Assembly: GCA_910577925.1 (NCBI GenBank)
Contig: CAJTOI010000029.1
Location: 1-38,112 of the forward strand
Origin: an uncultured Roseburia sp.
Lineage (GTDB): Bacteria; Bacillota; Clostridia; Lachnospirales; Lachnospiraceae
Length of the DNA stretch: 38,112 bases
Direction of reading: 5' to 3'
Shown: in pieces, positions 7,962 through 15,664 of the stretch
Numbering within the stretch: position 1 is the stretch's first letter
Layout: each line of letters starts with the position of its first letter
Translations under genes and position numbers: made by a program
The notes under the pieces: model-generated
Told to the model about the DNA's origin: nothing
Databases searched by the model: none
What the model saw: the letters and a program-made list of their open reading frames with translations, nothing else

Positions 7962-9095
7962 TCACTCCATCAACCGTTCCACCGCCTCAAGCAGAGCCTT
8001 CCACTGCTCCCCCGACAGCTCGTCCCGCAGCCGGTAAAAGACACTCCCGAAGGGCTTTTCGGAAAACTCCGCAAAAGCCTCTTTATGCGTTTCGAGAAAC
8101 GCGGACGTGGAAATACTTTTGACCGTCTCCTCCACATGTCCGTCGACGATCAGCCCGGCTTTATCCGTCTCTTTCAGCTTAAGCGCATTATTGTCGGATG
8201 CCATCCGTTTAAAATCATCCATATTTAAAAGCGTAATCCCGGGCAAGGCGCCGATTTGGGCATCCATGTCCCGCGGCACCGCCATATCGATAAAAAGGCG
8301 CGGCCGACCGCTTTGCGCCGCCGTCCGGACACCCTCGGCAAGAAACGTATAGTGCGGGCCCGCGGTCGCACTGACAACCACGGCGGCTTCCTTTGCACAG
8401 CGGTAGCGGTCCGCAAAATCCACCATCCGCACTTCGCTGTTCTGACAGATGCTCACAAGCCCCGCATGCCTGCGCGTCGTCCCGATAATCTCCCGGATTC
8501 CCTTGTCCAGAAGATTCTTCGCCAAAATGCTTCCGATTTTCCCGGTAATCCCCACCAAAAGGACGGTACCGCCTCCGTGTTCGCGCAAAAATGCTTCGAT
8601 CCGGTTTGCCGCAAGCGTTCCCACCGATACCGGTGTCCGCGACAGCAGCGTGTTCGTCTTGATATCCTTCGCACAGCCGAAAGCCCCCTGAAACGCGATA
8701 TTGATTTCATTGCAGGTGCACCCGAGCTCTTTTGCAAGCCGGTATGCGTCCTTCGCCTGCCGCAGGATCTCGTCCTCGCCGAGCACCATGGAATCGAGTC
8801 CGCCCGCAACCGAAAACAGATGCCGCAGCGCCTGCTCCCCCGCATAGCTGTAGATATGCGCCAAAACCTCACTCTTCGGAATGCCTTTGTACTCCGCAAG
8901 CGCCTGCTCCACGTATGCGCTCTCCCCGCAGAAATAGATTTCACTCCGGTTGCAGGTCGAGAGAATAACCGAGCCCCCGCAGCGGTATGTTTCTTTTAAT
9001 ATTCCGTGAAACTGCCTCTGCTCCTCCGCGGAAAACGCATACCGCTCCCGCTCCAAAAGAGACATGTTCTTATCATTTACTCCAATGCAGTTCAT
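7962..9095 (-). CDS. hemA: glutamyl-tRNA reductase
   Basis: Reduces glutamyl-tRNA(Glu) to glutamate-1-semialdehyde with NADPH, the committed step of the C5 route. The catalytic cysteine is C48 in STCNRSEIY, and the conserved GLDSMVLGEDEILRQ follows. An NADPH-binding domain begins near VLLVGITGKIG, where the family usually has GAGxMG; here the loop is a slightly divergent GITGKIG. ATG 9095 has a strong GGAGGAATT site; the frame extends to 9176 but would overlap the upstream gene. At 377 residues it is shorter than most family members (about 400-450), mainly through a short C-terminal dimerisation region. Confidence 0.95.
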   Translation of the reverse strand: MNCIGVNDKNMSLLERERYAFSAEEQRQFHGILKETYRCGGSVILSTCNRSEIYFCGESAYVEQALAEYKGIPKSEVLAHIYSYAGEQALRHLFSVAGGLDSMVLGEDEILRQAKDAYRLAKELGCTCNEINIAFQGAFGCAKDIKTNTLLSRTPVSVGTLAANRIEAFLREHGGGTVLLVGITGKIGSILAKNLLDKGIREIIGTTRRHAGLVSICQNSEVRMVDFADRYRCAKEAAVVVSATAGPHYTFLAEGVRTAAQSGRPRLFIDMAVPRDMDAQIGALPGITLLNMDDFKRMASDNNALKLKETDKAGLIVDGHVEETVKSISTSAFLETHKEAFAEFSEKPFGSVFYRLRDELSGEQWKALLEAVERLME

Positions 9096-9115
9096 AATTC
9101 CTCCGCCGGTGTCTG

Positions 9116-9712
9116 TCACAGTCTGTCCATAAGAACTTCTACTCTTTTGAATATCCCCATTTCTTTTGCATAGCACGCAAGATTCTCTGTATTCTTCTTC
9201 CCGTCTGCGGCATAGGCGGCAAGCGCTCTGTCAAAATACTCCTGATTCAGTCTTGTCCGATATTTAAAGCAGTCGCATATCGTGCGCTCTCTGTCATATA
9301 CGGAAAGACATACGCCGTTGAAATCCGCCGTTGTCTTTCCGATTTCATAATTTTCTTTCGGAATATAGTATACCCGAAAATCAAACGCTTCAGTTTTTAA
9401 TTTGGCACGCGAAATCGTGCGGGGTACGGCAATCGTCCATACCCTCGGGAAACGGTCGCTGTAGCCATAGTGATACAGTGCGGATTCCACACATATGACA
9501 CCCTCGGGAATCAGCACCGAAATAAGCTGCTCTTCCAGGATGTCGTCATTGTCCGCAAGCCGGTAATACCCGTGCCTGACCCGCTCGAGAATCCCCTCGT
9601 CATAAAAGGCGCAGATATCCGTTTTGTTCAGTCCCGCAGACAAAAACTCTGACGTTTTTGCAATTCCGTTTGAAGCCGCAAGCACCCGCTCGGCCGTTTC
9701 TCGTTTTGTCAT
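9116..9712 (-). CDS. AbiEi-like winged-helix protein (type IV antitoxin family), first gene of the hem operon
   Basis: A 198-residue protein matching the AbiEi antitoxin/transcription regulator family. It has an N-terminal winged helix (GIAKTSEFLSAGLNKTDICAF, split over the first 36 residues, then GILERVRHGYYRL) and a conserved C-terminal part with AVPR and DRERTICDCFKYR. AbiEi normally represses the abiEi-abiEii operon and antagonises the nucleotidyltransferase toxin AbiEii. No AbiEii-like gene lies next to it. It ends 20 nt before hemA on the same strand, so it is probably co-transcribed. Base use is more AT-rich than the hem genes, which hints at separate origin. A GGAAGG site lies about 13 nt upstream of the ATG, a long spacing. 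An operon regulator role is inference. Confidence 0.8.
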   Translation of the reverse strand: MTKRETAERVLAASNGIAKTSEFLSAGLNKTDICAFYDEGILERVRHGYYRLADNDDILEEQLISVLIPEGVICVESALYHYGYSDRFPRVWTIAVPRTISRAKLKTEAFDFRVYYIPKENYEIGKTTADFNGVCLSVYDRERTICDCFKYRTRLNQEYFDRALAAYAADGKKNTENLACYAKEMGIFKRVEVLMDRL

Positions 9713-9754
9713 ATATATATATCAACCTTCCGCATCTCATACAAATTTTGCAGT

Positions 9755-10096
9755 TCAATAGCAGTATAGCGCGGCAGGTTTCAATTTGCAAGACTTTCTG
9801 CACACAGGATCGCCGCGAAAGCTGCCGAATACCCATCCTGCTCCGTGAATATAAAAGATAATATTTCTGATTTTTTCACTTTTGGGCGCAATAAAATACA
9901 CCGGGATGCTGCCCCATATACCGGTGTCTATACAGTCCGAGGATATATGGGCAGGATATTTATATACCGGTGTATCCTGCGCTTCTTCCAGTGCCTTTCT
10001 GCCCTCCCGGGGCGGCATCTGAAAAATCAGAGGCGGCGCGGCGCTTTGATTGCAGACGGCTTCTGCAGCGGGTTCCAGCGGAACGCATCGTTTCAT
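9755..10096 (-). pseudogene. alpha/beta hydrolase (esterase/lipase type), N-terminal remnant
   Basis: The 113-residue frame resembles the first third of HGGG-type esterases: a cap segment (PPREGRKALEEAQ), then the strand FYIHGAGWVFGS containing the oxyanion-hole motif. Full enzymes run about 300 residues; here the similarity stops right after the motif, and the nucleophile elbow GxSxG and the Asp/His of the triad are absent. The remnant still has a good start (AAAGGGAAATG upstream of ATG 10096) and a TATAAT box at 10135-10130. The rest appears deleted, joining it to the AbiEi-hem operon whose candidate promoter lies in its last bases. It is on the minus strand with no sign of present function. 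Confidence 0.65.
9763..9791 (-). promoter_or_regulatory. candidate promoter of the AbiEi-hem operon
   Basis: On the minus strand TTGCAA (9791-9786) and TATACT (9768-9763) are spaced by 17 bp, about 50 bp before the AbiEi-like ATG. The -35 box matches the consensus at only four of six positions. No cobalamin riboswitch-like structure was recognised between this box and the gene. Confidence 0.4.
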
Positions 10097-10199
10097 ATCT
10101 CATTTCCCTTTATGCGATAAGCGATTTGTATTATAATATGCAGGATTTCCGCTTTCTGATTTCCCACTTGCCCTCACAACGGGTCTGCGTTTTTGTTTC

Positions 10200-11015
10200 T
10201 CACTTCAGAATACTGTCGTTCATGCTCCCGGTGCGGTAACCACCCATGTCCAACGTAACATATGAAAACCCGAGTCCTTTCAGCGCTTCATTTGCGCGGA
10301 GAAGAAAACCGCCCTCACATACCTTTGCGAAGTCTTCCGCCGCGACCTCCACACGGGCCAGCGTCCCGTGCACCCGCACACGCACCTGGCCAAAACCGGC
10401 GTCACGGAAAAACCGCTCCGCCGCCTCCACCATCCGAAGCCGCTCCGCCGTGAGCGTCTCCCCGTACACAAACCGGGAAGCCAGACAGGCGAGCGCCGGT
10501 TTCTCCCAGGTGGGAAGCCCGAGCTCCTTTGAGCACGCCCGGATCTCCCGCTTGTAAAATCCGACCGCACGCAGAGGACTCTCCACGCCCAGCTCCTCCA
10601 CCGCCAAAAGTCCCGGGCGATAATCATTGTTGTCGTCCAGATTCGAGGCTTCCGCCACACAGGCAATCCCGTTTTCCGCGGCTGCCTCAATTATTTTTGT
10701 AAACATCGCCCGCTTGCAGATATAACAGCGGTTCGGCGGATTTTCGCCGATGCCCTCTATCCCGAGCGCGTCCACTTCCACGATGACATGCAAAATCCCG
10801 CGCTCCTCACAGAACGCTTCCGCCTCCGAAAGCTCCTGCGTCGGGAAAAAGCAGGATTTTACCGTCACGGCAGTCACACGCTCCCCGAGCGCCTCTTTTG
10901 CGGCCGCCAGAAGAAACGCGGAATCCACGCCGCCGGAAAATGCCACCGCAAGCGATTCCTTCTCGCCGAGATACCGGATCAGTTCCTCCCAGCGCGCCGT
11001 TGCTCTTCCCTCCAT
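10200..11015 (-). CDS. larE: ATP-dependent sacrificial sulfur transferase LarE
   Basis: LarE activates pyridinium biscarboxylate by adenylation and donates sulfur to build the nickel-pincer cofactor of lactate racemase and related enzymes. The 271 residues carry the PP-loop SGGVDS (27-32) and, in PALACLASRF, a cysteine at 177 that matches the sacrificial cysteine of LarE. A further CxxC (C97, C100 in RCYICK) is present. ATG 11015 has AGAGGGG at 5 nt; the GTG at 11021 overlaps that site. It is 12 nt downstream of murE and last in the operon. No larA, larB or larC is in the window, so the partner genes, if any, are elsewhere. Confidence 0.9.
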   Translation of the reverse strand: MEGRATARWEELIRYLGEKESLAVAFSGGVDSAFLLAAAKEALGERVTAVTVKSCFFPTQELSEAEAFCEERGILHVIVEVDALGIEGIGENPPNRCYICKRAMFTKIIEAAAENGIACVAEASNLDDNNDYRPGLLAVEELGVESPLRAVGFYKREIRACSKELGLPTWEKPALACLASRFVYGETLTAERLRMVEAAERFFRDAGFGQVRVRVHGTLARVEVAAEDFAKVCEGGFLLRANEALKGLGFSYVTLDMGGYRTGSMNDSILK

Positions 11016-11027
11016 GCACACCCCTCT

Positions 11028-12521
11028 CTAACGTTTTCCCTCTTTGATCTCGTCTAAAATTTCCGCCACGGCCTCCCGCTCGTCAAAGTGGTATTTGACC
11101 CCTCTGATCTCCTGGTAATCCTCATGCCCCTTCCCGAGGAGCACAATCATATCCCCCAGCATTGCATGCGTGATACAGTAGGCGATCGCCTCCTTGCGGT
11201 CGTCAATCTCAATATATTTTCCGCTGCTTTTGGCCAGTCCAACCTTGATATCCGCATTAATATCCCGAAGCTCTTCATCCCTCGGATTGTCACAGGTCAG
11301 CACGCACAGGTCCGCCATCTCGCCCGTGACCTCCCCCATATCGTAGCGGCGCAGCTTTGAGCGGTTTCCGCCGCCGCCGTAGACGCAGATCAACCGCTTC
11401 GGATGATACTCGAGCAGCGTCGTCAAAACGCTTCGCGTGCTCACCTCATTGTGCGCGTAATCGATAATCAGATAATAGTCCTTCGACACCGGAAGCATCT
11501 CCACACGTCCCTTGACCTGCACTTTTGAGAGCCCCTGCAGAATTGCCGTCTCGGAAATCCCTGCCAGATGGCACACCAGCATCGTCACCAGAGAATTGTA
11601 CACCGAGAATTTACCCGGAATGTGCACCCTGGCGCTGCACTCCATACAGCCCGCTGCAGAAAAATGCATGCCAAGCCGTCCGTCCTCATTGATATAGCCG
11701 AGGTCATACGCGCGCAGGTCAGCGTCCGCAGGAGCATCCTCCGCGGCCGAAAACGTCTTAAGCGCACAGGTATGACCTTCTGTGACCTGCTCCCAGTGTT
11801 CGTCGTCCACATTGACAACGCCCACCTTACACTGGCGGAACAGAAGGCTCTTGCACGCGAGATACTCCTCAAACGACGCGTGTTCGGCCGGTCCGATATG
11901 GTCCGGCGACAGATTGGTAAATACCCCGTAGTCAAAACAGATGCCCGCGGTCCGGTCGAGCTTGAGCCCCTGGGAGGACACCTCCATCACCGCATACTCG
12001 CAGCCGGCTTCCACCATCGCCGCAAATATGCGGTGCAGCTCATAGGATTCCGGCGTCGTGTGCTTCGACGGGGTCTGCTCGTCCCCGATCAGCACGCCGA
12101 TGGTGCCGATAAGCCCCACCTTCTTCCCCGCCATCTCAAGAACATTTTTAATCATGTACGTCGTGGTGGTCTTTCCCTTCGTTCCCGTCAGACCGATCGT
12201 GATCAGCTTGCGGTCCGGATAGTCAAACAGCGCCGCCGACATCAGCGCAAGCGCCCGCCGCGCGGATTTCACGCACAGCACGGTGATCTCCTCCGGGATT
12301 CCGGCCGCCTCCTTTCTGCGCTCGAGTACGATCACGGAAGCTTTCTTTTCAATGGCGTCAGGGATATAGCGGTGCCCGTCCGTCACGGCTCCCTCGATAC
12401 AGACAAACATCGTCCCCTCCGTAAGGTTCCGCGAATCGTAGATAATATCACGCACCTCGCAGTCCATGCTCCCCTGCAGGCACTCGTATTCTGTTTCTTT
12501 ACATATCTGACTTAATCTCAT
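11028..12521 (-). CDS. murE: UDP-N-acetylmuramoyl-L-alanyl-D-glutamate--2,6-diaminopimelate ligase
   Basis: A cytoplasmic Mur ligase that adds the third peptide residue to the peptidoglycan precursor. The 497 residues show the UDP-binding N-terminal domain, P-loop GTKGKTT (113-119), the likely carbamylated lysine K224 in YLACKSLLF, DYAHN (354-358) and DNPR (411-414). DNPR is the meso-diaminopimelate recognition motif, so the cell wall should be the DAP type rather than lysine type. The start has GGAG 7 nt before the ATG. It lies 30 nt after dapF, which supplies its substrate. Confidence 0.96.
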   Translation of the reverse strand: MRLSQICKETEYECLQGSMDCEVRDIIYDSRNLTEGTMFVCIEGAVTDGHRYIPDAIEKKASVIVLERRKEAAGIPEEITVLCVKSARRALALMSAALFDYPDRKLITIGLTGTKGKTTTTYMIKNVLEMAGKKVGLIGTIGVLIGDEQTPSKHTTPESYELHRIFAAMVEAGCEYAVMEVSSQGLKLDRTAGICFDYGVFTNLSPDHIGPAEHASFEEYLACKSLLFRQCKVGVVNVDDEHWEQVTEGHTCALKTFSAAEDAPADADLRAYDLGYINEDGRLGMHFSAAGCMECSARVHIPGKFSVYNSLVTMLVCHLAGISETAILQGLSKVQVKGRVEMLPVSKDYYLIIDYAHNEVSTRSVLTTLLEYHPKRLICVYGGGGNRSKLRRYDMGEVTGEMADLCVLTCDNPRDEELRDINADIKVGLAKSSGKYIEIDDRKEAIAYCITHAMLGDMIVLLGKGHEDYQEIRGVKYHFDEREAVAEILDEIKEGKR

Positions 12522-12551
12522 GTTTTATCTCCATGCACCCGTTCTTTTCTG

Positions 12552-13400
12552 TTAAAAAATATGGGAGGCGTCAATCTCCGCCTCAAACACCGTGTGGGAC
12601 GGCCCCGTCATAAACAGATGATTCGCCGCCTCATCCCACTCGATCAGAAGCGGCCCTCCGATCTGCTCGACCGTCACCCTGCGGTCCAGTCTGCCCGTGA
12701 GCACACCGGCCACGACCGCCGTCGCACAGCCGGTCCCGCATCCGATCGTCTCGCCGCAGTTACGCTCCCACTCCCGCATCTTAATGTACTCCCTGCTCAC
12801 AAATTCCGCGAAAGTCACGTTCGTCTTGTTCGGAAACAGGGACGTCCTGCACTCAATCTCTCTGCCGTAGCCCTCGACGTCAAGCTCCGCCACGGAATCC
12901 ACAAACATCGCCGCATGCGGGTTGCCCCACGAGACCGCCGTGACAAAAAATGTCCGGTCCCGCACCTGTACCGGCTGTTCCACGAACTGCGCAAGCTCCG
13001 TCAGAACCGGAATCCGCCCCGTATCAAGCACCGGCTCCCCGATGTCCGCCCGGATATTCGAGACAAGCCCGTCCGTCACGGTGAGCGCAAGGTGCTGCAT
13101 CCCTCCAAGCGTCTCGATGACAAGTTCGGTCTTGTCGGTCAGCCTGTGATCATACACATACTTCCCCACACTGCGCAGCGCATTGCCGCACATTTCTCCC
13201 TCGGAGCCGTCCGGGTTAAACATGCGCATACGGAAATCGCCTCTGTCCGAAGGGCAGATCAAAACCATGCCGTCCGAGCCCACGGCAAAATGGCGGTCAC
13301 TGACAAAGCGTGCGAGCGCAGGCAGATTTTTTAACTCCTGATGAATCGCATCAATATAGACATAGTCATTCCCGTAGGCCTGCATCTTCGTAAACTTCAT
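12552..13400 (-). CDS. dapF: diaminopimelate epimerase
   Basis: A cofactor-independent racemase that turns LL-diaminopimelate into meso-diaminopimelate for lysine and peptidoglycan. The 282 residues contain the two catalytic cysteines in their motifs: C71 in GEMCGNALR and C221 in GCGTGCATA. The symmetrical two-domain fold is complete. ATG 13400 is chosen because AGGAGAAAGG lies directly before it; the longer frame to 13430 would overlap the preceding gene. The order PLP enzyme > dapF > murE puts meso-DAP production directly before its use in cell-wall synthesis. Confidence 0.96.
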   Translation of the reverse strand: MKFTKMQAYGNDYVYIDAIHQELKNLPALARFVSDRHFAVGSDGMVLICPSDRGDFRMRMFNPDGSEGEMCGNALRSVGKYVYDHRLTDKTELVIETLGGMQHLALTVTDGLVSNIRADIGEPVLDTGRIPVLTELAQFVEQPVQVRDRTFFVTAVSWGNPHAAMFVDSVAELDVEGYGREIECRTSLFPNKTNVTFAEFVSREYIKMREWERNCGETIGCGTGCATAVVAGVLTGRLDRRVTVEQIGGPLLIEWDEAANHLFMTGPSHTVFEAEIDASHIF

Positions 13401-13426
13401 ACCTTTCTCCTCCACGACCGAAAATT

Positions 13427-14611
13427 TCAATCATTCATGGCGCGGTCTAAATCCGCGATAATATCTTTTGCATTCTCGATTCCCACAGACATGCGCAGGA
13501 AACAGTCCGTGATGCCCAGTTTCTCCTTGATGTCTTTCGGCGTATCCTCATGCGTCTGCGTCGTCGGGTAAGTAATCAGTGTCTCCGTCCCGCCGAGGCT
13601 CTCGGCAAACATAATCATATCCACGTTTTTGAGGATACGCTTTACGGTCTTGGCACTGTCCACTGTAAACGAAATCATTCCGCCAAACCCTGTCGTCTGA
13701 CGCCTTGTCACCTCGTAATCTTTGTGGTCCGCAAAGCCCACATAAAACACTTCCTTCACCTTCGGCTGACTTCTAAGCCAGGTCGCTACCTTAAGCGCAT
13801 TCTCATTGTGTCTGTCCATGCGCACCGCAAGCGTCTTGATGCCGCGCAGCACCAGCCAGCTGTCCATCGGCGCAAGCTGACTTCCGTGAGACTTGATGTG
13901 GACGCGGATGCGGTCTGCGATCTCCTCATTGTCCTTCACCACGACAATGCCCGAAATCGTGTCATTGTGACCGCCTAAATATTTCGTGGAGCTGTGGGTT
14001 ACAATATCCGCGCCGAGCGCTAACGGCTTCTGGAAATACGGCGTGAGAAATGTGTTGTCCACCACCAGAAGCGCGCCGATTTCTTTCGCGATCCCGGAGA
14101 CGGCCGCGATATCCGCCACTTTCATCATCGGGTTTGTCGGTGTCTCGACGAAAAGCATTTTCGTGGACGGCCGGACTGCCGCGCGCACCGCGTCCGGGTC
14201 CGCCATATCCACATAGGTGTGTTCGATGCCGTATCTGCCGAACACATCCCCGATAATGCGGAAGGTTCCGCCGTAGATATCGTCGGATAAAATCACGTGC
14301 TCACCTGGATTCAGCAGCGAAAATACCGCCATGTTTGCTGCCTGTCCGCTGGAAAAAGCAAACCCTTCGATACCTCCTTCGAGGATTGCCATCGTGCGCT
14401 CCAGCTCCTGCCGTGTCGGATTCTGCAGGCGCGAGTATGCATAGCCGGTCGACTGAAATAATTCCGGGTGACGAAATGTCGCCGTCTGAAAAACCGGCAT
14501 GCTGACCGCTCCGGTGATCGGCTCGCAGCCGAGCGCCCCATGTACGGCCTTTGATTCAAAATGCAGCGCTTCCTTTTTGTCGAAGTCACTGTAATTGCTG
14601 AAATTTTTCAT
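13427..14611 (-). CDS. Cys/Met metabolism PLP enzyme (cystathionine gamma-synthase/lyase or methionine gamma-lyase type)
   Basis: A fold-type I PLP enzyme of the trans-sulfuration family, 394 residues. The phosphate-binding YSRLQNPT (58-65) acts across the dimer; SSGQAAN (87-93), D185 in VVDNTF and the PLP lysine K210 in THSSTKYLGGH are in place. Members make or split cystathionine, or release methanethiol or H2S from methionine, cysteine or homocysteine. The sequence alone does not decide which. ATG 14611 has GGAGGGG upstream. It opens an operon with dapF, murE and larE and is divergent from an AraC regulator, which may control it. Confidence 0.9.
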   Translation of the reverse strand: MKNFSNYSDFDKKEALHFESKAVHGALGCEPITGAVSMPVFQTATFRHPELFQSTGYAYSRLQNPTRQELERTMAILEGGIEGFAFSSGQAANMAVFSLLNPGEHVILSDDIYGGTFRIIGDVFGRYGIEHTYVDMADPDAVRAAVRPSTKMLFVETPTNPMMKVADIAAVSGIAKEIGALLVVDNTFLTPYFQKPLALGADIVTHSSTKYLGGHNDTISGIVVVKDNEEIADRIRVHIKSHGSQLAPMDSWLVLRGIKTLAVRMDRHNENALKVATWLRSQPKVKEVFYVGFADHKDYEVTRRQTTGFGGMISFTVDSAKTVKRILKNVDMIMFAESLGGTETLITYPTTQTHEDTPKDIKEKLGITDCFLRMSVGIENAKDIIADLDRAMND

Positions 14612-14793
14612 AGGATTCCCCTCCATACAAATTAATAATTCCGCTCGTCTCTGTTTTCATTATAATGGACACTATTTAAAATATATATGCGCGCAGTGCT
14701 TTCTATATTGCAAATCGTGCTTTTTTGTTTTACGATAAGACTGACAACACCTTTTTGTCTGTCCATAGTATTTCCGAAGGAGGCGATTTTCAA
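14612..14793. promoter_or_regulatory. divergent promoter region between the PLP-enzyme operon and the AraC gene
   Basis: For the minus-strand operon a TATAAT (14664-14659) is present, but no good -35 box stands 17 bp away (TATATA at 14687-14682), which fits a promoter that needs an activator. For the plus-strand AraC gene a weak TTGCAA (14708-14713), 17 bp, TACGAT (14731-14736) is visible. The AraC protein is the natural candidate to bind here. Confidence 0.4.
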
Positions 14794-15642
14794 ATGCCCG
14801 AATACAAAAAGTCCGGTTATCTGACTTCCGGTTTTAAATTATTTCATCTGAAAGACAACGAACACCGGGAGTTTTCCTATCACTATCATGATTTTCACAA
14901 AATTCTTATCCTGCTGCGCGGCGATATCACCTACTGCATCGAGGGACGCACCTACGATCTTCTTCCGTGGGACATCGTTCTCGTCCACGCCGGGGAGGTT
15001 CACCGCCCGATTATCAAATCAGATGAGCTCTACGAGCGCATCATCGTCTATGTGGCGCCGGAATTTCTCCTGACAGAGCAGGAGGAAGCCTGTGATCTCG
15101 GCCTCTGCTTCCGGCCGGACTGCCTGAGCCAGTCCCACGTGCTCCGATTTCCGTCCGCCCTCGCGGAAAAAGTCCGGGACGCCATAAGTACCCTTGACAC
15201 CTCCATCGACGATACGGATTTCGCTGCAGGGCTGCGCCGAAAACTCCTGTTTCAGGAATTTATGATCCAGTTAAACCGCGCCACGCTTCACAACGGCGTC
15301 CTGTTTATCGCAAATTCGCCGTCCGACGGCAAAATCACCGAAGTTCTAAACTACGTCGCCGCACATCTGACCGAGGATCTCTCCGTCAGCGAGCTGTCCG
15401 CGCAGTTTTACCTGAGCCGCTACTATCTGATGCACGCCTTCAAAGAGCAGACCGGCTACACCATCGGCCATTATATCTCAACGAAGCGGCTGCTGCTGGC
15501 CAGGGAACTGGTCTCCCGCGGAATGCCCATCACGGAAGCCTGCTACGCCTGCGGATTTAAGAATTACTCGACCTTTTCGCGCGCATATAAAAAATGCTTC
15601 GGCGAATCCCCACGGGAATCCCGCCAAAGCATCTCTGTCTGA
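14794..15642 (+). CDS. AraC family transcriptional regulator with cupin sensor domain
   Basis: 282 residues. The N-terminal half is a small cupin (AraC_binding) barrel containing YHYHDFHKILILLRG and the later LLPWDIVLVHAGEVHRP, which typically holds a small ligand. The C-terminal ~100 residues are the double helix-turn-helix (ELSAQFYLSRYYLMHAF and ITEACYACGFKNYSTFSRA) ending with the family hallmark FGESPRE. The ATG at 14794 has GAAGGAGG about 10 nt upstream; a TTG at 14725 is much less likely. It is divergent from the PLP enzyme operon. Its last 50 bp double as a terminator for the convergent pyrophosphatase gene. Confidence 0.9.
   Translation: MPEYKKSGYLTSGFKLFHLKDNEHREFSYHYHDFHKILILLRGDITYCIEGRTYDLLPWDIVLVHAGEVHRPIIKSDELYERIIVYVAPEFLLTEQEEACDLGLCFRPDCLSQSHVLRFPSALAEKVRDAISTLDTSIDDTDFAAGLRRKLLFQEFMIQLNRATLHNGVLFIANSPSDGKITEVLNYVAAHLTEDLSVSELSAQFYLSRYYLMHAFKEQTGYTIGHYISTKRLLLARELVSRGMPITEACYACGFKNYSTFSRAYKKCFGESPRESRQSISV
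15589..15632 (-). terminator. rho-independent terminator of the pyrophosphatase operon, inside the AraC coding sequence
   Basis: On the minus strand an 11-bp stem (15632-15622 with 15604-15594, one internal mismatch) encloses further GGGATTCCC-like pairing and is followed by six T (15594-15589). It stands 33 nt past the pyrophosphatase stop codon, and codes on the other strand for the CFGESPRE end of the AraC protein. Confidence 0.7.
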
Positions 15643-15664
15643 TTTTCGGATTTATGCCGATTGC

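Noticed and set aside
9900..9985. Adjacent short inverted repeats (CCCATATA/TATATGGG and CAGGATA/TATCCTG) as a riboswitch
   Set aside because: They lie inside the hydrolase remnant, upstream of the likely hem promoter, and match no riboswitch core that I know.
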